DNA of 64,000 nucleotides from Globodera rostochiensis (GCA_018350325.1 JAEVLN010000062.1:1-64000), one strand, 5' to 3'; counted from the stretch's first letter, positions 1 to 10,713 are shown. The notes: generated from the sequence alone by a model not told the origin. A program made the numbers and translations.

Positions 1-850
1 CGAGAATGTTTTTTTCGCAAAATTTCATCAAAAAATCCAATATTTTTCAAGCTAAGGGAATAACTCTTTTTGCTTGCCAAAGTTCATCTAAAAATAGAGG
101 CCCATTTTTTTCTCGGTGAGTGCGTTTCAAAAAGAGTCAAAATTTTTTTTGCTACTGCGCTGAGGGATTAACTTTTTTTTTCGCAAATGTGGACCAAAAA
201 AAATTTTGTTGTCTGTGAGAATTTCACATAATCCCAACCTGGCCAACTCGGGTCTGATATTCCTGCTCCTCGTGCGGCAACTTGCGCATTTCTATTGGCC
301 GCTGGGCGGTGGCTCCCGCTGCTGTGAATATGTCCAACAACTGGACCCGTCCCTGGAAAGCACAAATTATGAGACAATATTTTTGAACTAAAAAATATTG
401 GAGAATGAATGACTTTTGAAAATCGAAGACCGGGCATTTTCTGGAGAAAAAATTCCGAAAAAAAACTCGGGACTTCAAATCGGGTGTTTTTTTGCTATTT
501 TTTTAAGTTAAATTCGGAGGGCAATCAATGGCTTGTGGGGAAGTGAGGGGGTTACGTTAGTCTGTGCGGCAATAGTGTGCCATAGACAAAATTTTTGTTT
601 GCTGCGCAAAGGGAAAGAAATCTGTATGAAAAAACATTGGTTTGGCGTAGGTGATAAAAAATGAGTTAAAGGCGTGCGTGCCCAATGTGTCCAACGAAAA
701 AAGTTTTTAGCAAAAAACAAACAGAAAATTCAGTTAGGTGCCAAAATTTTCACTTCCTAAAACATTATGTAAAAAAATGGCAAATAAAGAGGACAAGTTT
801 GAAGAAATTTCTTTTATTTTGGAATTTTGTGGACAAAAAAAGTGAAATTT
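1..850. other. AT-rich flank, no supportable gene
   Basis: Homopolymer-rich sequence. The short open frames on both strands lack recognisable domains, splice structure or promoters, so I see nothing to annotate. Confidence 0.5.
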
Positions 851-1127
851 TTAAGAAAAGGTACTCAATCTGACCTTAAAATAGTGCGGGTCCTGTTCCC
901 ACGACCCACCCATGTTTCGAGTCGTCGAATTTGTTGTTTGCTGCTGATCTTCCAACTCAAGTATTCGTGCACGAATCACTTGTAATTCACGTACGGCATT
1001 GTTAAGAGAAGCAGATGATGATGCTAAAAAAGGATTGGATAAGAGTTAGAGGTTTTAATAAAAAAAACGAATTGAATTTTAGTTTACCCTGCTCAGCAGC
1101 GATTTGGGCGCTGTTAGTTTCAGTCAT
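851..1127 (-). CDS. possible small two-exon coiled-coil protein
   Basis: Not recognised. A start codon at 1127 opens a 40 nt exon (1088-1127) followed by a canonical GTAAAC donor. The next exon begins at 1023 after TTTTTTTAG, and the phases agree (1 then 2). Together they encode about 70 residues: a short polar N-terminus, a serine-rich stretch, then a Leu/Ile/Arg heptad-like helix (ELQVIRARILELED) followed by a Q/T/N-rich tail. It resembles in style the first, coiled-coil exon of the RING gene at 8309-8491 but is outside the Polinton repeats. It may be the 5' end of a longer gene or a chance model; there is no homology support. Confidence 0.35.
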
Positions 1128-1735
1128 TTTAAAAATGTTCAGTGCTTAAGTGTTTTATGTTAAGTAAAAGCTTTAAGGCCAATAAGAATTCGGTTATTGA
1201 AATGAAAAATGCTTGATTTTGTTGAAGGAATTTGATTTAACAGCAGATTAATTTTGAAAGTAAGAGCACGTGCTTGTATCTTACGAAACAATTGAAAAAT
1301 CAGTAACAAAGGATTTGAACATTTGGCCGGAAATTTCAAAAGGGTAAAAATTGGATGTAGCCTCATATTTATCAGCATTTTCATTGCATTTGCTTTTAGA
1401 AGGCAAAATTTTCGAAATTGCTACTACTTTTTGGATAAAGTTGCAGAAATTGGTTGAATTTTTTAGGCCAAAGATCAATGTATTTGGACTCTCCACGAAA
1501 GTGGATCGATAAATTTTGGAATGTCGGACTGAAAGGTTATATTTAATTTTTTGAAATGTTGCATTCGTTCACAGCTCAAGCAAAAAGGAATGTATGTTAT
1601 ACAAAGCCTAATATTTTATGTCTGTTTGGAAAACTGAACAAAAAGTATATGTGTAAAACAATGAACATAACGCCAAAAGCAGGTAAAAAGTCACAAAAAT
1701 TACAGAATTCAATTTAGTACCATTGTTAAACGGTT
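1128..1735. other. intergenic, nothing recognised
   Basis: AT-rich unique sequence with no coherent coding signal on either strand. Confidence 0.5.
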
Positions 1736-1739
1736 TTTT

Positions 1740-2455
1740 GGATTTCCAGAACATTAAACAATAAATTGTGGTGCATACTAGCTTTCAGAACATCAAATAA
1801 CAAATTCTGGTTCATATGGCTTTCCGGAGACCCAAATGTTGGTGATGCTGGCTTTCCGGAAGACCAAATTCTGGCGCACACTGGATTTCCAGAACGCCAA
1901 ATTCTGGTGCACCTGACTTTCCGGAGCACCAAATTCTGGTGCATTCTGGATTTTCAGAACCTCTAATAACAAATTCTCGTGCATTCTGTATTTCCAGAAC
2001 AGCAAATAACAAATTCTGGTGCATTCTGATTTTCCGGGACACCAAATTCTGGTTTTTTGTAAGTGTCAAATTGCTGAATTGCTTGTGTTTCAACACATTT
2101 GAATTGATTTTGTGTTTTTGTAAGTGCTTGTGTTTTCGACGCATTTGACTTGTTTTGTGTTTTTTATAAGTGACAAATTGCTGAATTGCTTGTGTTTTCA
2201 AATTCTGGTTCAGGTGGTTTTCCGGATCAGCAAATTATGGTGCATTCTGGATTTCCAGAACATCAAATAATAAATTCTGCTGCATTCTGACTTTCCGGAA
2301 CACCAAATTCTGGTGCATTCTGACTTCTGGGAAAGCAAATTTTGGTCTGTTGGTTTTCCGGATCAGCAAATTCTAGTGCATTCTGTATTTGCAGAACAGC
2401 AAATAACAAATTCTGGTGCATTCTGATTTTCCGGGACACAAGTTCTGGGTTTTCG
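1740..2455. repeat. degenerate minisatellite A
   Basis: Roughly 30-35 bp units built on the phrases CAAATTCTGGTGCATTCTG and TTTCCGGAACACC, repeated about twenty times with substitutions and unit-length drift. Open frames here on both strands are by-products of the periodicity. Confidence 0.85.
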
Positions 2456-2790
2456 TAAGTGTCAAACTGTTGAAGTGCTTGTGTTTTCGACACATTTACT
2501 TGTTTTGTGTTTTTAGAAGTGTCAAATTGCTGAATTGCTTGTGTTTTCAACACATTTGAATTGATTTGGTGTTTTTGTAAGTGTCAAATTGCTGAATTGC
2601 TTGTGTTTGCAACGCAATGAATTGATTTGGTGTTTTTGTAAGTGTTTGTGTTAACAAACACATTTTTGACTTGTTATGGGCTTGTATGTTGTGATTAAAT
2701 GGCTGAATTTTGTGTTTGCAGCACTTTGTTTTGTGTTTTTGTTAGGTTTAAATGACTGAATGTTTGTGTTTTCAACACCATTAAGCAAAA
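2456..2790. repeat. degenerate minisatellite B
   Basis: About 60-65 bp units containing AAGTGTCAAATTGCTGAAT and GCTTGTGTTTTCAACAC. Two units also occur earlier (around 2060-2200), interleaved with minisatellite A, so the two arrays have expanded together. Confidence 0.8.
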
Positions 2791-3276
2791 TTTGCGCAGC
2801 AAAAAATGGAAATTGCAAAAATTTCTTAAGACCGATCAAAAATATTTTTAAAAAATCGGGAATACTTTAAAACATATTTAGAAATTATTTCTACTACATA
2901 AAATATCAATAGGAAATTACCAAAAAAAAATTATTTTTTTATCTCACAACAAAAGGGTCCCCCCTTTGGTTTTGAAAGTCAAAACCACTTATACTCTTAT
3001 AACTCCGTTCAATGTAGAGCTTTTGGAATGAACTCAAAAACTATTTGGTAGAGCAAAAAATTAGCTATTTTTGTAATGAAACAGAATTTGAAAATCTCCA
3101 TTTCAAAAATTGTTATGAATTTTTTTGTGAAAAATTCATTTTTTGCACAAAATTTACTATAACTTTTTGAGTTTCAAACTTAACATAATATTTCTTTAAC
3201 TAAAAAATGCAGCTTATTTTTCTGCATTTTATGATATTAAAATGATGAGCATTACTCAAAGTTGAACAAAGTTATG
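2791..3276. other. left flank of the Polinton
   Basis: AT-rich sequence without genes. It does not contain the missing 3' exons of the receptor gene that the Polinton interrupts on its right side. Confidence 0.6.
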
Positions 3277-3745
3277 AGTAGTGAAAGCCCCCCCCCCCTC
3301 GCGGGAGTCCCATCCCATCGCGGGCCTATTGAGTACCATTGAGTCCCGTCCTCTCGCGGACCTATTGAAGGGTTTATTCCCGTTTCATCGTGAGCCTGTT
3401 GAATTGGTTTTTGAACCAAAGGGTTTGGGATAAGGGTTCGGGGGTAAACCCTTATCCCATCGTGGACCTTTTGAGTCCCGTACTCTAGAGGTCCCATCCC
3501 ATCGGTGACCTATTGAAAGGTCTATTCCCGTTTCATCGCGAACCTATTGAATTGGTTTTTGAACCAAAGGGTTTGGGATAAGGGTTTCGGTTAAACCCTT
3601 TCCTATCGTGAACCTATGGTAGGGTTTCGGGGTCGAACCAAAAAGGGCTCAGGGGTTTCAGGGTAAACCAAAAGGTTTTGGGATGGGTGGAGGGGAGGAG
3701 AGGGCTGGTGAACTTTGTACTTTGGTGTCCACCCCCGTCCAGTCG
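3277..3745 (+). repeat. Polinton left terminal inverted repeat
   Basis: Reverse complement of 26575-27032 with substitutions and small indels. It contains a C-tract, CTCGCGGGAGTCCC, and two internal copies of a segment including GAACCAAAGGGTTTGGGATA, so the repeat is itself internally repetitive. Confidence 0.88.
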
Positions 3746-4232
3746 TTAGGCGTCCACCCCATCCTTCCTTCCATCCATCCATTGGACAGAAGGGCCAACA
3801 AAAAAAAATTGATTTTTATTCTTTCCCCTCCCCAAATCCTCTTATTTGGTTTTAAAAACCTTTTTATAACAAGTATTTTTTCATATTTCACAATTTTATT
3901 AAAGATTCATTTCCTTTTAATTTTTAAATATTTTATTTAACATTAAAAAATTCTCAATCCAAAATCATTTCCTTTGAAGAAACCATTCTCTCCCCCCCCC
4001 CCCTCCATTTTTCTTTACTTATTCTTTCATCCGTGTTAGGTATTTCTATAAACCGTTTTATAGCACAAATTTTTCATATTTCACCTAATCTTTTTATTCC
4101 TATTTCAAAATTTTTATTAAAGATCATTTCTTTGTAATTTAAATATTTTGTTTAACATACATAAAAAATCGATTTCCTTTGAAAGAACCAATCCCCCCCC
4201 CCCCCCAGCACTCGCTTCTCTCTCTCTCTCAA

Positions 4233-4263
<31 letters not shown>

Positions 4264-4610
4264 GTCTCTGCCTCTGTCTCTGTCTTTGTCTCTCTTTCTT
4301 TTCCTTTCTCAGACTCCTGTCTAACTCTCTCTCTCTCATGTAAAAAGCTTCAAAAAAGTACCGTATATTTTTTTTAAAAATCCGATTGCAAATCTCTTAA
4401 CTTTAAATTTACTCTTCGAAGACTACCCTCTCAATTGTTTTCAAAAAAAAAAAGAAAAGATTTTTTTAGTTTAAAGGGGACTGTCCTAATTTTCATTATA
4501 TTTATTAATTTTTAAAATTTAAAGGCTCGCCAGTTTTCGCTTTCTTTTCCCAACAACAACAACAATTTCAGTTTTGTTCTGTTCGCGCAATCATCACCAT
4601 CACCAACCCA
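3746..4610. repeat. AT-rich spacer with (CT)n microsatellite
   Basis: No gene seen. Two C-tracts (around 3993 and 4194) and a CT-dinucleotide tract at about 4208-4345 precede the first exon of the chromodomain gene. A near-duplicate AT-rich segment (CATTTCCTTTGAAGAAACC / CGATTTCCTTTGAAAGAACC) flanks the C-tracts. Confidence 0.7.
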
Positions 4611-6560
4611 ATGCCAGCAGCCGAACCAACAAAGAGGGCAAAGAAAAATCAGCGGAGACGAAGCAGAAAGCGAAAGCCCGACAGCAGTCGGGTGGAAAAT
4701 TTTTAAATTTTTAATAATAATAATTAAAAAAAAAAGTTTATAATTAATTTTTAATTTCATTGTACATTTGCAGATGTTTGTGAACCACGCACCAACAAGG
4801 CTGAGGAGGACAGTGAAGACGGAGAAAGCGGACAGAGGAGGCCATCAGCATCAGCAGCATCAAAACGAAGAAGTTGAAGCGGAAGGCGGCTGCCTGCCGG
4901 TTCATCAGTATGTTGTGCCGGAGAGCGACTACGACGACGAGATGGAGGAGGACGGAGGCCATCAGCATCAGCAGCATCAAAACGAAGAAGTTGAAGCGGA
5001 AGGCGGCTGCCTGCCGGTTCATCAGTATGTTGTGCCGGAGAGCGACTACGACGACGAGATGGAGGAGGACGGAGGCCAGCAGCAACTGCAAAACGGAGAA
5101 ATGGAAGATATGGGCGGCTGTCAGCCGCATGATCAGCACGGAGCGCCGGGTGGCGACAACGACGAACAAGTGAGGGGGGAGGAAGATGAAGTGGAAGAGC
5201 AGCAGCAGCAGCAGCATCATCCGGAGCAGAACGTGGCAACGACACAGCAACAGCCAAACAACAAGAAGAAGCCAGAAGAGAAGGAATATGAAATAAAGAA
5301 CGTCTATGCGGTGTATACCCACACCAACGAGCACCGTGCATACTTCATTGGATGGGCTGGTGTGTAAATTTTTTGATTTTTCTGGAGGGGTGGCTGGATG
5401 AATAAGAGGGGGGGGGTCTTACATTTGAAATGGAGTGGTCCGTCTCAACTCAAAAAAAAAAAAAACATTTCCTCCTAACATTCAGTATTCTCTCTCTCTT
5501 TCTATCTCTCTCTCTATCTTCTCTCTTTCTCTTTCTTCTCTCTCTCTTCTCTCGTTTACTTCTCACTCTTCCTGAACCGGAACGGCCGGGTTCTCTTGCG
5601 GCGCTGCAAGCTGAGCCCCTCTTCGTTCCGGGGAAGGTTGATTCACATCAAATCACTCTTCCTGAACCGGAACGGCCGGGTTCTCTTGCGGCGTTGCAAG
5701 TTGAGCCCCTCTCCGTTCCGGGGAAGGTTGATTCACATCAAATCACTCTTCCTGAACCGGAACGGCCGGGTTCTCTTGCGGCGTTGCAAGTTGAGCCCCT
5801 CTCCGTTCCGGGGAAGGTTGATTCACATCAAATCACTCTTCCTGAACCGGAACGGCCGGGTTCTCTTGCGGCGTTGCAAGTTGAGCCCCTCTCCGTTCCG
5901 GGGAAGGTTGATTCACATCAAATCACTCTTCCTGAACCGGAACGGCCGGGTTCTCTTGCGGCGTTGCAAGTTGAGCCCCTCTCCGTTCCGGGGAAGGTTG
6001 ATTCCCATCAAATCACTCTTCCTGAACCGGAACGGCCGGGTTCTCTTGCGGCGTTGCAAGTTGAGCCCCTCTCCGGGAAGGATTGAGATCACTTCAGCCC
6101 CTCTGTTTATCTTCTAACTCTTTCATCCGGTTTCAGCATATAGAGGGGTCCACGAATGGACCTTAAGCGAGGACATAAGCGGTGTGGAGATCGTAGCAGA
6201 TTTTACACGGTCGTCGACTATCGACGCAACTTTAAGCGCTGTCTTAGGCAATCCAGTGTCGCAAGACCTGCTTGACTCGCTCAACCAGAACAGTAAATTT
6301 GAAAAAGGTTTTTTTTTAGATTTTCTTTATTTTAAACATTTTTAAAAAATTTTTTTCAGTCCGCAGCCAAATGGATAAAGCGAAGGATGTAAGGTCGGCG
6401 GAGTTCAATATAACGTTCGCCCAGAATACGCCTGCGTACATTCGTCGTAAGGTAATGAAAACAAAAAAATCTTGTATTTTTTTTTTGCTTTTCAAATCTA
6501 CAATCATTTATATTCTAGGCTGAGAAGGAACTACAGGCCTTTGTGAGTATGTGTATGTGA
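4611..6560 (+). CDS. five-exon chromodomain protein (318 aa)
   Basis: Exons at 4611-4691, 4774-5359, 6137-6292, 6360-6451 and 6519-6560 join with consistent phases (0,1,1,0) and canonical GT/AG ends. The N-terminus is very basic (Lys/Arg-rich, nuclear-signal-like). Next comes an acidic, Gln/His-rich region with a perfect 39-residue tandem duplication (117 bp, from about 4839). A chromodomain follows at about residues 199-253, split by the intron after the FIGWA motif and completed by HEWTLSEDI and VEIVADF; the aromatic cage-type positions Y/W/W are present. Chromodomains bind methylated histone tails. This one is separate from the integrase chromodomain, so it may target the element to chromatin or interfere with silencing (inference). 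It lies within the Polinton ends. Confidence 0.78.
5562..6085. repeat. 90 bp intronic minisatellite
   Basis: Almost six copies of a 90 bp unit (CCTGAACCGGAACGGCCGGG is part of it) lie in intron 2 of the chromodomain gene, after a CT-rich tract. Copies are nearly identical, differing at one or two bases. Because 90 is divisible by three, all frames stay open, producing spurious long ORFs. The final unit is truncated. Confidence 0.93.
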
Positions 6561-7098
6561 GGGCGGCTGCAAAAGAAGAAGAAGAAAATTTTTTCAAATA
6601 TTTTTTCACACACACACACATTTCATTTTATTTTTATTTGAAAATAAAACAAATTAAATACAAGGTCGTAAACAAAAATTGGAGGTAGTAAATGTTTGAA
6701 TGAATGTTGATACGGTAATTAAAACATGATAAATTGGAAATTAAAAAAAATTTTAAATGAATTGATGTATTACATAAAATCAATTTTCCCGCACATTTTT
6801 AAATTTTGTTTATTGTTAAAATAAAAACATTTATTAAATTAAATTAAAAAAAAATAACGAAAATTAAAAAATCGGTTATTATAAGCACATAAATAATAGT
6901 AGATAATGATGAATGAAATATGAGACTGTGGTGTGGTTATAAAAGCAAAAATTGAATAAATTAAAAAAATGTGAAAATGAACAAAATTTTGAAATAATAA
7001 TATTAAAATTGAATTGAACAAATTAAAAATGTGAAACTGAACAAAATTGAAATAGTAATATTAAAATTGAAATTGAATAATGATAAAAAATGATAAAA
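6561..7098. other. AT-rich intergenic, no gene
   Basis: Very AT-rich with a short (CA)n run near 6605 and a local duplication of AAATGTGAAAaTGAACAAAA-type sequence around 6970-7060. Separates two convergent accessory genes. Confidence 0.6.
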
Positions 7099-8491
7099 TT
7101 ACAACTCGGGATAATTACCGAGGATCTTAAAATGGCCAGATCGCCGTCGACAAATGGGGCACCGCGCCGGATGACCTGCCCGACTCTGGACCACCATCTG
7201 CACAGAGCACGCGACACACAAGGCGACGTGTCCGCATGGACCGTAAGTTCGCGGGACGCTGCTAAGGCACACAACACATTCGCGCTCCCAAAAGAGTTTG
7301 AACGGTATCGACGCCCAAGGGTCTATTGGCTCCAGCACCGCTGGTTCGGCATTGTCGTCCTAATTCGAAATTGAAACATTTAAATAAATGAATAAGAAAA
7401 TTTAAATTCAACACCAGTCCCTTTGTGAGGCCCTTCCCCCACCTACCGGGTTTTGAGGCGCAGCTGTTGGTGGTACATCAGGCGGGCTGATCAGAACGCC
7501 GACTCCGTTTTCGATAACGGCGCGGTAGGTGCTCGGGCAGTCAAAAAGGCGCCAGCTTCGCGCAGTCGCCTTGCCTCCAGTCCCTCCCGTTCCGACACGG
7601 GTCCGTGCTCAATACCATTCCGGTTCCTCACTCTGTTTATGCGCCGAGCGGTCGCGCACTCAGTGCAGTCAGAGTCGTGACAACCGCACGGATCTGTGCA
7701 ACACAAAAAAAATGTTGTCACACTGATCAGACACAAAATTGAAAAATTATTATTATTATTATTATTATTATACCGTATTCGGGGTTCAACGAAAACGCCG
7801 CAATCGGTGCAGCAGCAGGTGCATGTTGTTGTTGCTGTTGCTGATGGTGCTGCTCCAGCCCTGGCTGAACGTTTGAAGAAGCAGAAGTGCCTTGGACTTC
7901 GCTGCTTTGATCTCCACGAGTGCAAATTGTGCACCGACATTCTCTGTTGCCGATGTTGTTGTTGTTGTTGTTGTTGCTGTTGGCCGTCTGCATGTACTCC
8001 ACGTCTTGTCTCAGCTGCTCCTCCTGCTCGGAAAGTGCGACGGCAAATTCCTGTCCTTGGCGATGGGTGCGCACGCACGTGGCACAGGTGCAGCTCACTG
8101 CTGCACTGCTTGGCACTTCTCGAGGCTGTTGTCGTGAGCGCTCACGACGGAATTTGCGAGCGCTGATGTATGGCGCAAAGCGTGGCTGGTACGGCATATG
8201 CACTTCCTGCAAAATAAAATTGTGTAACACCGTACAATTTAGCAAAAAAAATCAAAGCAACTATACAGATTTTAAAAATTTTGCACAAGTTTCCTATTAT
8301 CTGCTTACCCGCGATGCCCAAGCTTCCACTCTTTCAAGGCGCTGCGTGTTCTGAAGAGTTACGTCGTTGATGGCCCGGAGCATCGTGTGCTGATTAGTTG
8401 TCCGATTCGTTGTACGTCGAAGTTGTTCCTCGAGAGCTGCAATACGCGCTTCAAGCAGTTGCTTCCATCCAGCAGATGAGGGAGGCGCCAT
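7099..8491 (-). CDS. five-exon RING-finger protein (353 aa)
   Basis: Exons 8309-8491, 7774-8206, 7632-7693, 7447-7569 and 7099-7359 join in phases 0,1,0,0. Exon 1 is a coiled-coil-like helix (about residues 5-55). Exon 2 carries Cys pairs, a poly-Asn run and poly-Gln. The last exon has a C3HC4 RING at about residues 295-338 (ECVVCL, CGHVALCVAC, RCPICR), near the C-terminus as in viral and host IAP-like E3 ligases. RING proteins typically act as ubiquitin ligases, so a role in degrading a host factor is possible (inference). The third intron is only 62 nt and GC-rich; if it is not real, a frameshift is required there. A TATA box lies about 90 bp upstream. Confidence 0.75.
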
Positions 8492-8578
8492 TGTTCAGAG
8501 GAGTAGATCGAAGAGTCAAAGGCTTGGTGAGTGAGCAGCAGAGGGTAGTCCAAATAAAGACAAAGGCCGGGACGCCTA

Positions 8579-8586
8579 CTTTTATA
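8579..8586 (-). promoter_or_regulatory. TATA box of RING gene
   Basis: TATAAAAG on the minus strand, about 90 bp upstream of the start codon. Confidence 0.6.
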
Positions 8587-8599
8587 TCGCTCAAATTCC

Positions 8600-9122
8600 G
8601 GTGCAAAAATCCCGCCCCCCCCCCCCCCCCTCCCGATATCATGCCAATACCTGTTGCATGCCCCCCCCCCTCTTTAATCTCCTTCCGTTATGGGTGCGCG
8701 CGAGCTGTTGGCACCTTATGCAAACAAGGAGGTGATGGGCGAGAACGGCATATTAGACGGCATACCCAAATCTTTCCCTCCCCTAAGTAAACAATGGAGG
8801 TGACGACGGCAATTATTGTTTGAAAAATTTGAATTTGGTCAAACCGATGACTTTGAGCCAAAGTGAAAAACAATTGGCGCTCGTTTGATGTTCGCCGTTT
8901 TTTTTGAGGCCAATCTTTAATCCGTTAAGGATATCAACTTTCAATTTTGGAGCAATATGACGAAAACATTTGGGTCTTTTGAAGTTACCGAATTGGAATA
9001 AACCCCCTCCCCTTCTCGATCAAAATAACAGCAAATGAAGAGCATGAATATTTATGTAATTAATTAATTAATTAATGACAGATTTTAACTTATATTTGAA
9101 AATTGTTTTTTTTTTGATCAAC
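8600..9122. other. intergenic with poly-C tracts
   Basis: Contains two C-tracts (8617-8632, 8661-8670) and a (TTAA/AATT)n run at 9059-9076. No gene supported. Confidence 0.6.
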
Positions 9123-9473
9123 TCACTCCTTCTTCTTCATTGGGGCAAGAATGTCGGTGGCCCTTGTGTTACTGATCACACAGTCGTTGCAGAGAATGAT
9201 CTTCACAGTCACTGAGTCCCCTTCGCGCACCGTTTTCTCCTCGTTGTGAAAAAGGGTGCTTTGACACTCCTTACAAAGATAGAAGGTCAACAGAAATTTG
9301 CCCTTCGTCAGCTTCCAGAGATGCTCACGCTTTTTGGCAGATGGTGGTGTTGGGTTTTGAACGTCTCCTTCTTCCTCTTCGTTAGCAGAACGTTTGGAGG
9401 GCAGCGATTGCTGTTGTTGCTGCTGAAACAGCTGGTAAACAGCTTCAAGTTGTTCAGCCGGAATTGAGTTCAT
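9123..9473 (-). CDS. small zinc-ribbon-like protein (116 aa)
   Basis: Intronless. The N-terminus has a Gln run and an acidic stretch followed by a basic patch (SAKKREHLWK). The C-terminal half has two Cys pairs about 32 residues apart (LCKECQ and LCNDC), the spacing of a zinc ribbon. It starts at an ATG about 50 bp after a TATA box and shares a ~200 bp divergent promoter region with the PAZ gene. I do not recognise a family. Possible roles include transcription factor or nucleic-acid binding (inference from zinc-ribbon layout only). Confidence 0.65.
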   Translation of the reverse strand: MNSIPAEQLEAVYQLFQQQQQQSLPSKRSANEEEEGDVQNPTPPSAKKREHLWKLTKGKFLLTFYLCKECQSTLFHNEEKTVREGDSVTVKIILCNDCVISNTRATDILAPMKKKE

Positions 9474-9523
9474 TTTTTGAATTAATATGATAAAATGGAG
9501 ATGTCCTAATGCGGGGTACCCTC

Positions 9524-9531
9524 TATTTATA
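9524..9531 (-). promoter_or_regulatory. TATA box of zinc-ribbon gene
   Basis: TATAAATA, about 55 bp upstream of the minus-strand start. Confidence 0.6.
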
Positions 9532-9629
9532 CCGCTACAATTAGGTCAAGTTTACACTACGGATTAAAATCTTGGGGTCATTCGGCAAAATTCTTTTGAT
9601 CTTGAATAAGAAGTTAAATAATTTGCAGA

Positions 9630-9638
9630 TATAAAAAG
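9630..9638 (+). promoter_or_regulatory. TATA box of PAZ gene
   Basis: TATAAAAAG, about 40 bp upstream of the ATG at 9677, divergent from the zinc-ribbon promoter. Confidence 0.6.
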
Positions 9639-9676
9639 GCTTAAAAATCGACCATTTCATTTCATTGTTTATCAAA

Positions 9677-10246
9677 ATGGTGCTTGTTAGTGTTTATTGC
9701 GCTCAACTTCTCAACATAAAAGTCCGATTGTTGCGCGAAAAGCTGACCCATCCCGCAGATCGAGAAGCAGTACTTCGTTTGTTGAAGGGAAAGCAAGTGA
9801 GGACAACCTACGCGGATAGGAACGGGTTCAAAAAAACGTTTTTCATTGACGGTCTGACAACAGACGGAGCAGCACACGTCATGGCCTATGGCCGTCTTCC
9901 CCGTCCTTATAACATAAATGTGGCTGCTCATTATTTTGCCCGTCATCGAATTCGTCTGCATAATCCGTACACGCAGTGCATTGTTGAACATCCGATCCGG
10001 GGAGAGGATAGGTTCTACCCAATGGAACTTCTTGAAATTGTTGACGACGCATCATTCATTACAGGACAAATTCAGGCAGGGCTGGGTCGTGTTTTCACAG
10101 AGATTAGAGACAGACACAGTTCATCCAAAACTGAGAGCTCCGAGGAATCTGATGATGATGAGACGCTGACCGGTTTTCAGACCTACACTGATGATTTTGC
10201 GTACACTGGGCGTGCATTGTGCAGTCAAGGCGCGCCTCGGTACTAA
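9677..10246 (+). CDS. stand-alone PAZ-domain protein (189 aa)
   Basis: I chose the ATG at 9677, four codons inside the longest frame, because it lies about 40 bp from the TATA box. Residues ~35-125 read as an Argonaute-type PAZ domain: LKGKQVRTTYADR opens the OB-like fold, then GLTTDGA, then the signature INVAAHYFARHRIRLHNPY and a closing DRFYPMELLEI, matching the family pattern V..YF...H...L.YP....(Y)LPLE. PAZ binds 3' ends of small RNAs. No MID, PIWI or N domain follows; instead there is an acidic Ser/Glu/Asp tail. The gene is intronless, unlike its neighbours. It could sequester host small RNAs or compete with host Argonautes (inference). The family call rests on motif reading only. Confidence 0.72.
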   Translation: MVLVSVYCAQLLNIKVRLLREKLTHPADREAVLRLLKGKQVRTTYADRNGFKKTFFIDGLTTDGAAHVMAYGRLPRPYNINVAAHYFARHRIRLHNPYTQCIVEHPIRGEDRFYPMELLEIVDDASFITGQIQAGLGRVFTEIRDRHSSSKTESSEESDDDETLTGFQTYTDDFAYTGRALCSQGAPRY

Positions 10247-10640
10247 GACACACACACACACACACACACAAACCCCCACGCACTCCTACACACGCGCGTA
10301 CCACCCACACGCGCGCGCATGTGTACACCACTAATAATTTGCTGATTTTAACAAATTGTGTCTTCTTATCACTAATTCTGCACTTTTCCGCTGTAAACTG
10401 ACATCTTCTAAACCTTAATTCTGCAATTGTATCTTCTATTCACTAATTATGCTTATTCCTTCCTTAAAATGACATCTTCCAAAGCTTAATCTGGTAACAA
10501 CACATTAATTTTTTACCAATTGTATCTTCTAAACACTAATTGTGCACTTTTCCGCTGTAAAATGACATCTTCTAAACACTAACTTTGCATCAGTTTAATC
10601 TTTCATTTCCACAAAAATACGTACAAATAAATGACAGTAA
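10240..10640. repeat. (CA)n microsatellite and degenerate ~90 bp repeats
   Basis: A CA-repeat follows the PAZ stop (about 10241-10330). After it come three or four degenerate units containing TGACATCTTCTAAAC and TTGTGCACTTTTCCGCTGTA up to about 10600. No gene. Confidence 0.75.
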
Positions 10641-10713
10641 TGATACAATGTGTGAAAAAAAATGGTAGGACAAATGTTTCAAACATGTAAATGAACAACA
10701 ATAACAAAAAACA

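Noticed and set aside
1726..2553. Several ORFs with repeated CTRIW/HQNL motifs
   Set aside because: By-products of the minisatellite period; no start context or promoter.
1740..2790. CRISPR-like array
   Set aside because: Units are contiguous and degenerate with no unique spacers, and the genome is eukaryotic.
4205..4345. Regulatory CT-rich element
   Set aside because: Simple (CT)n microsatellite; no evidence beyond composition.
4744..5341. Long minus-strand ORFs opposite the chromodomain exon
   Set aside because: Antisense shadows of a duplicated, low-complexity coding exon; hydrophobic runs are complements of Gln/Glu codons.
5430..6086. 218-aa plus-strand ORF
   Set aside because: Created by the 90 bp (30-codon) minisatellite in an intron; all three frames stay open and the composition is purely repetitive.
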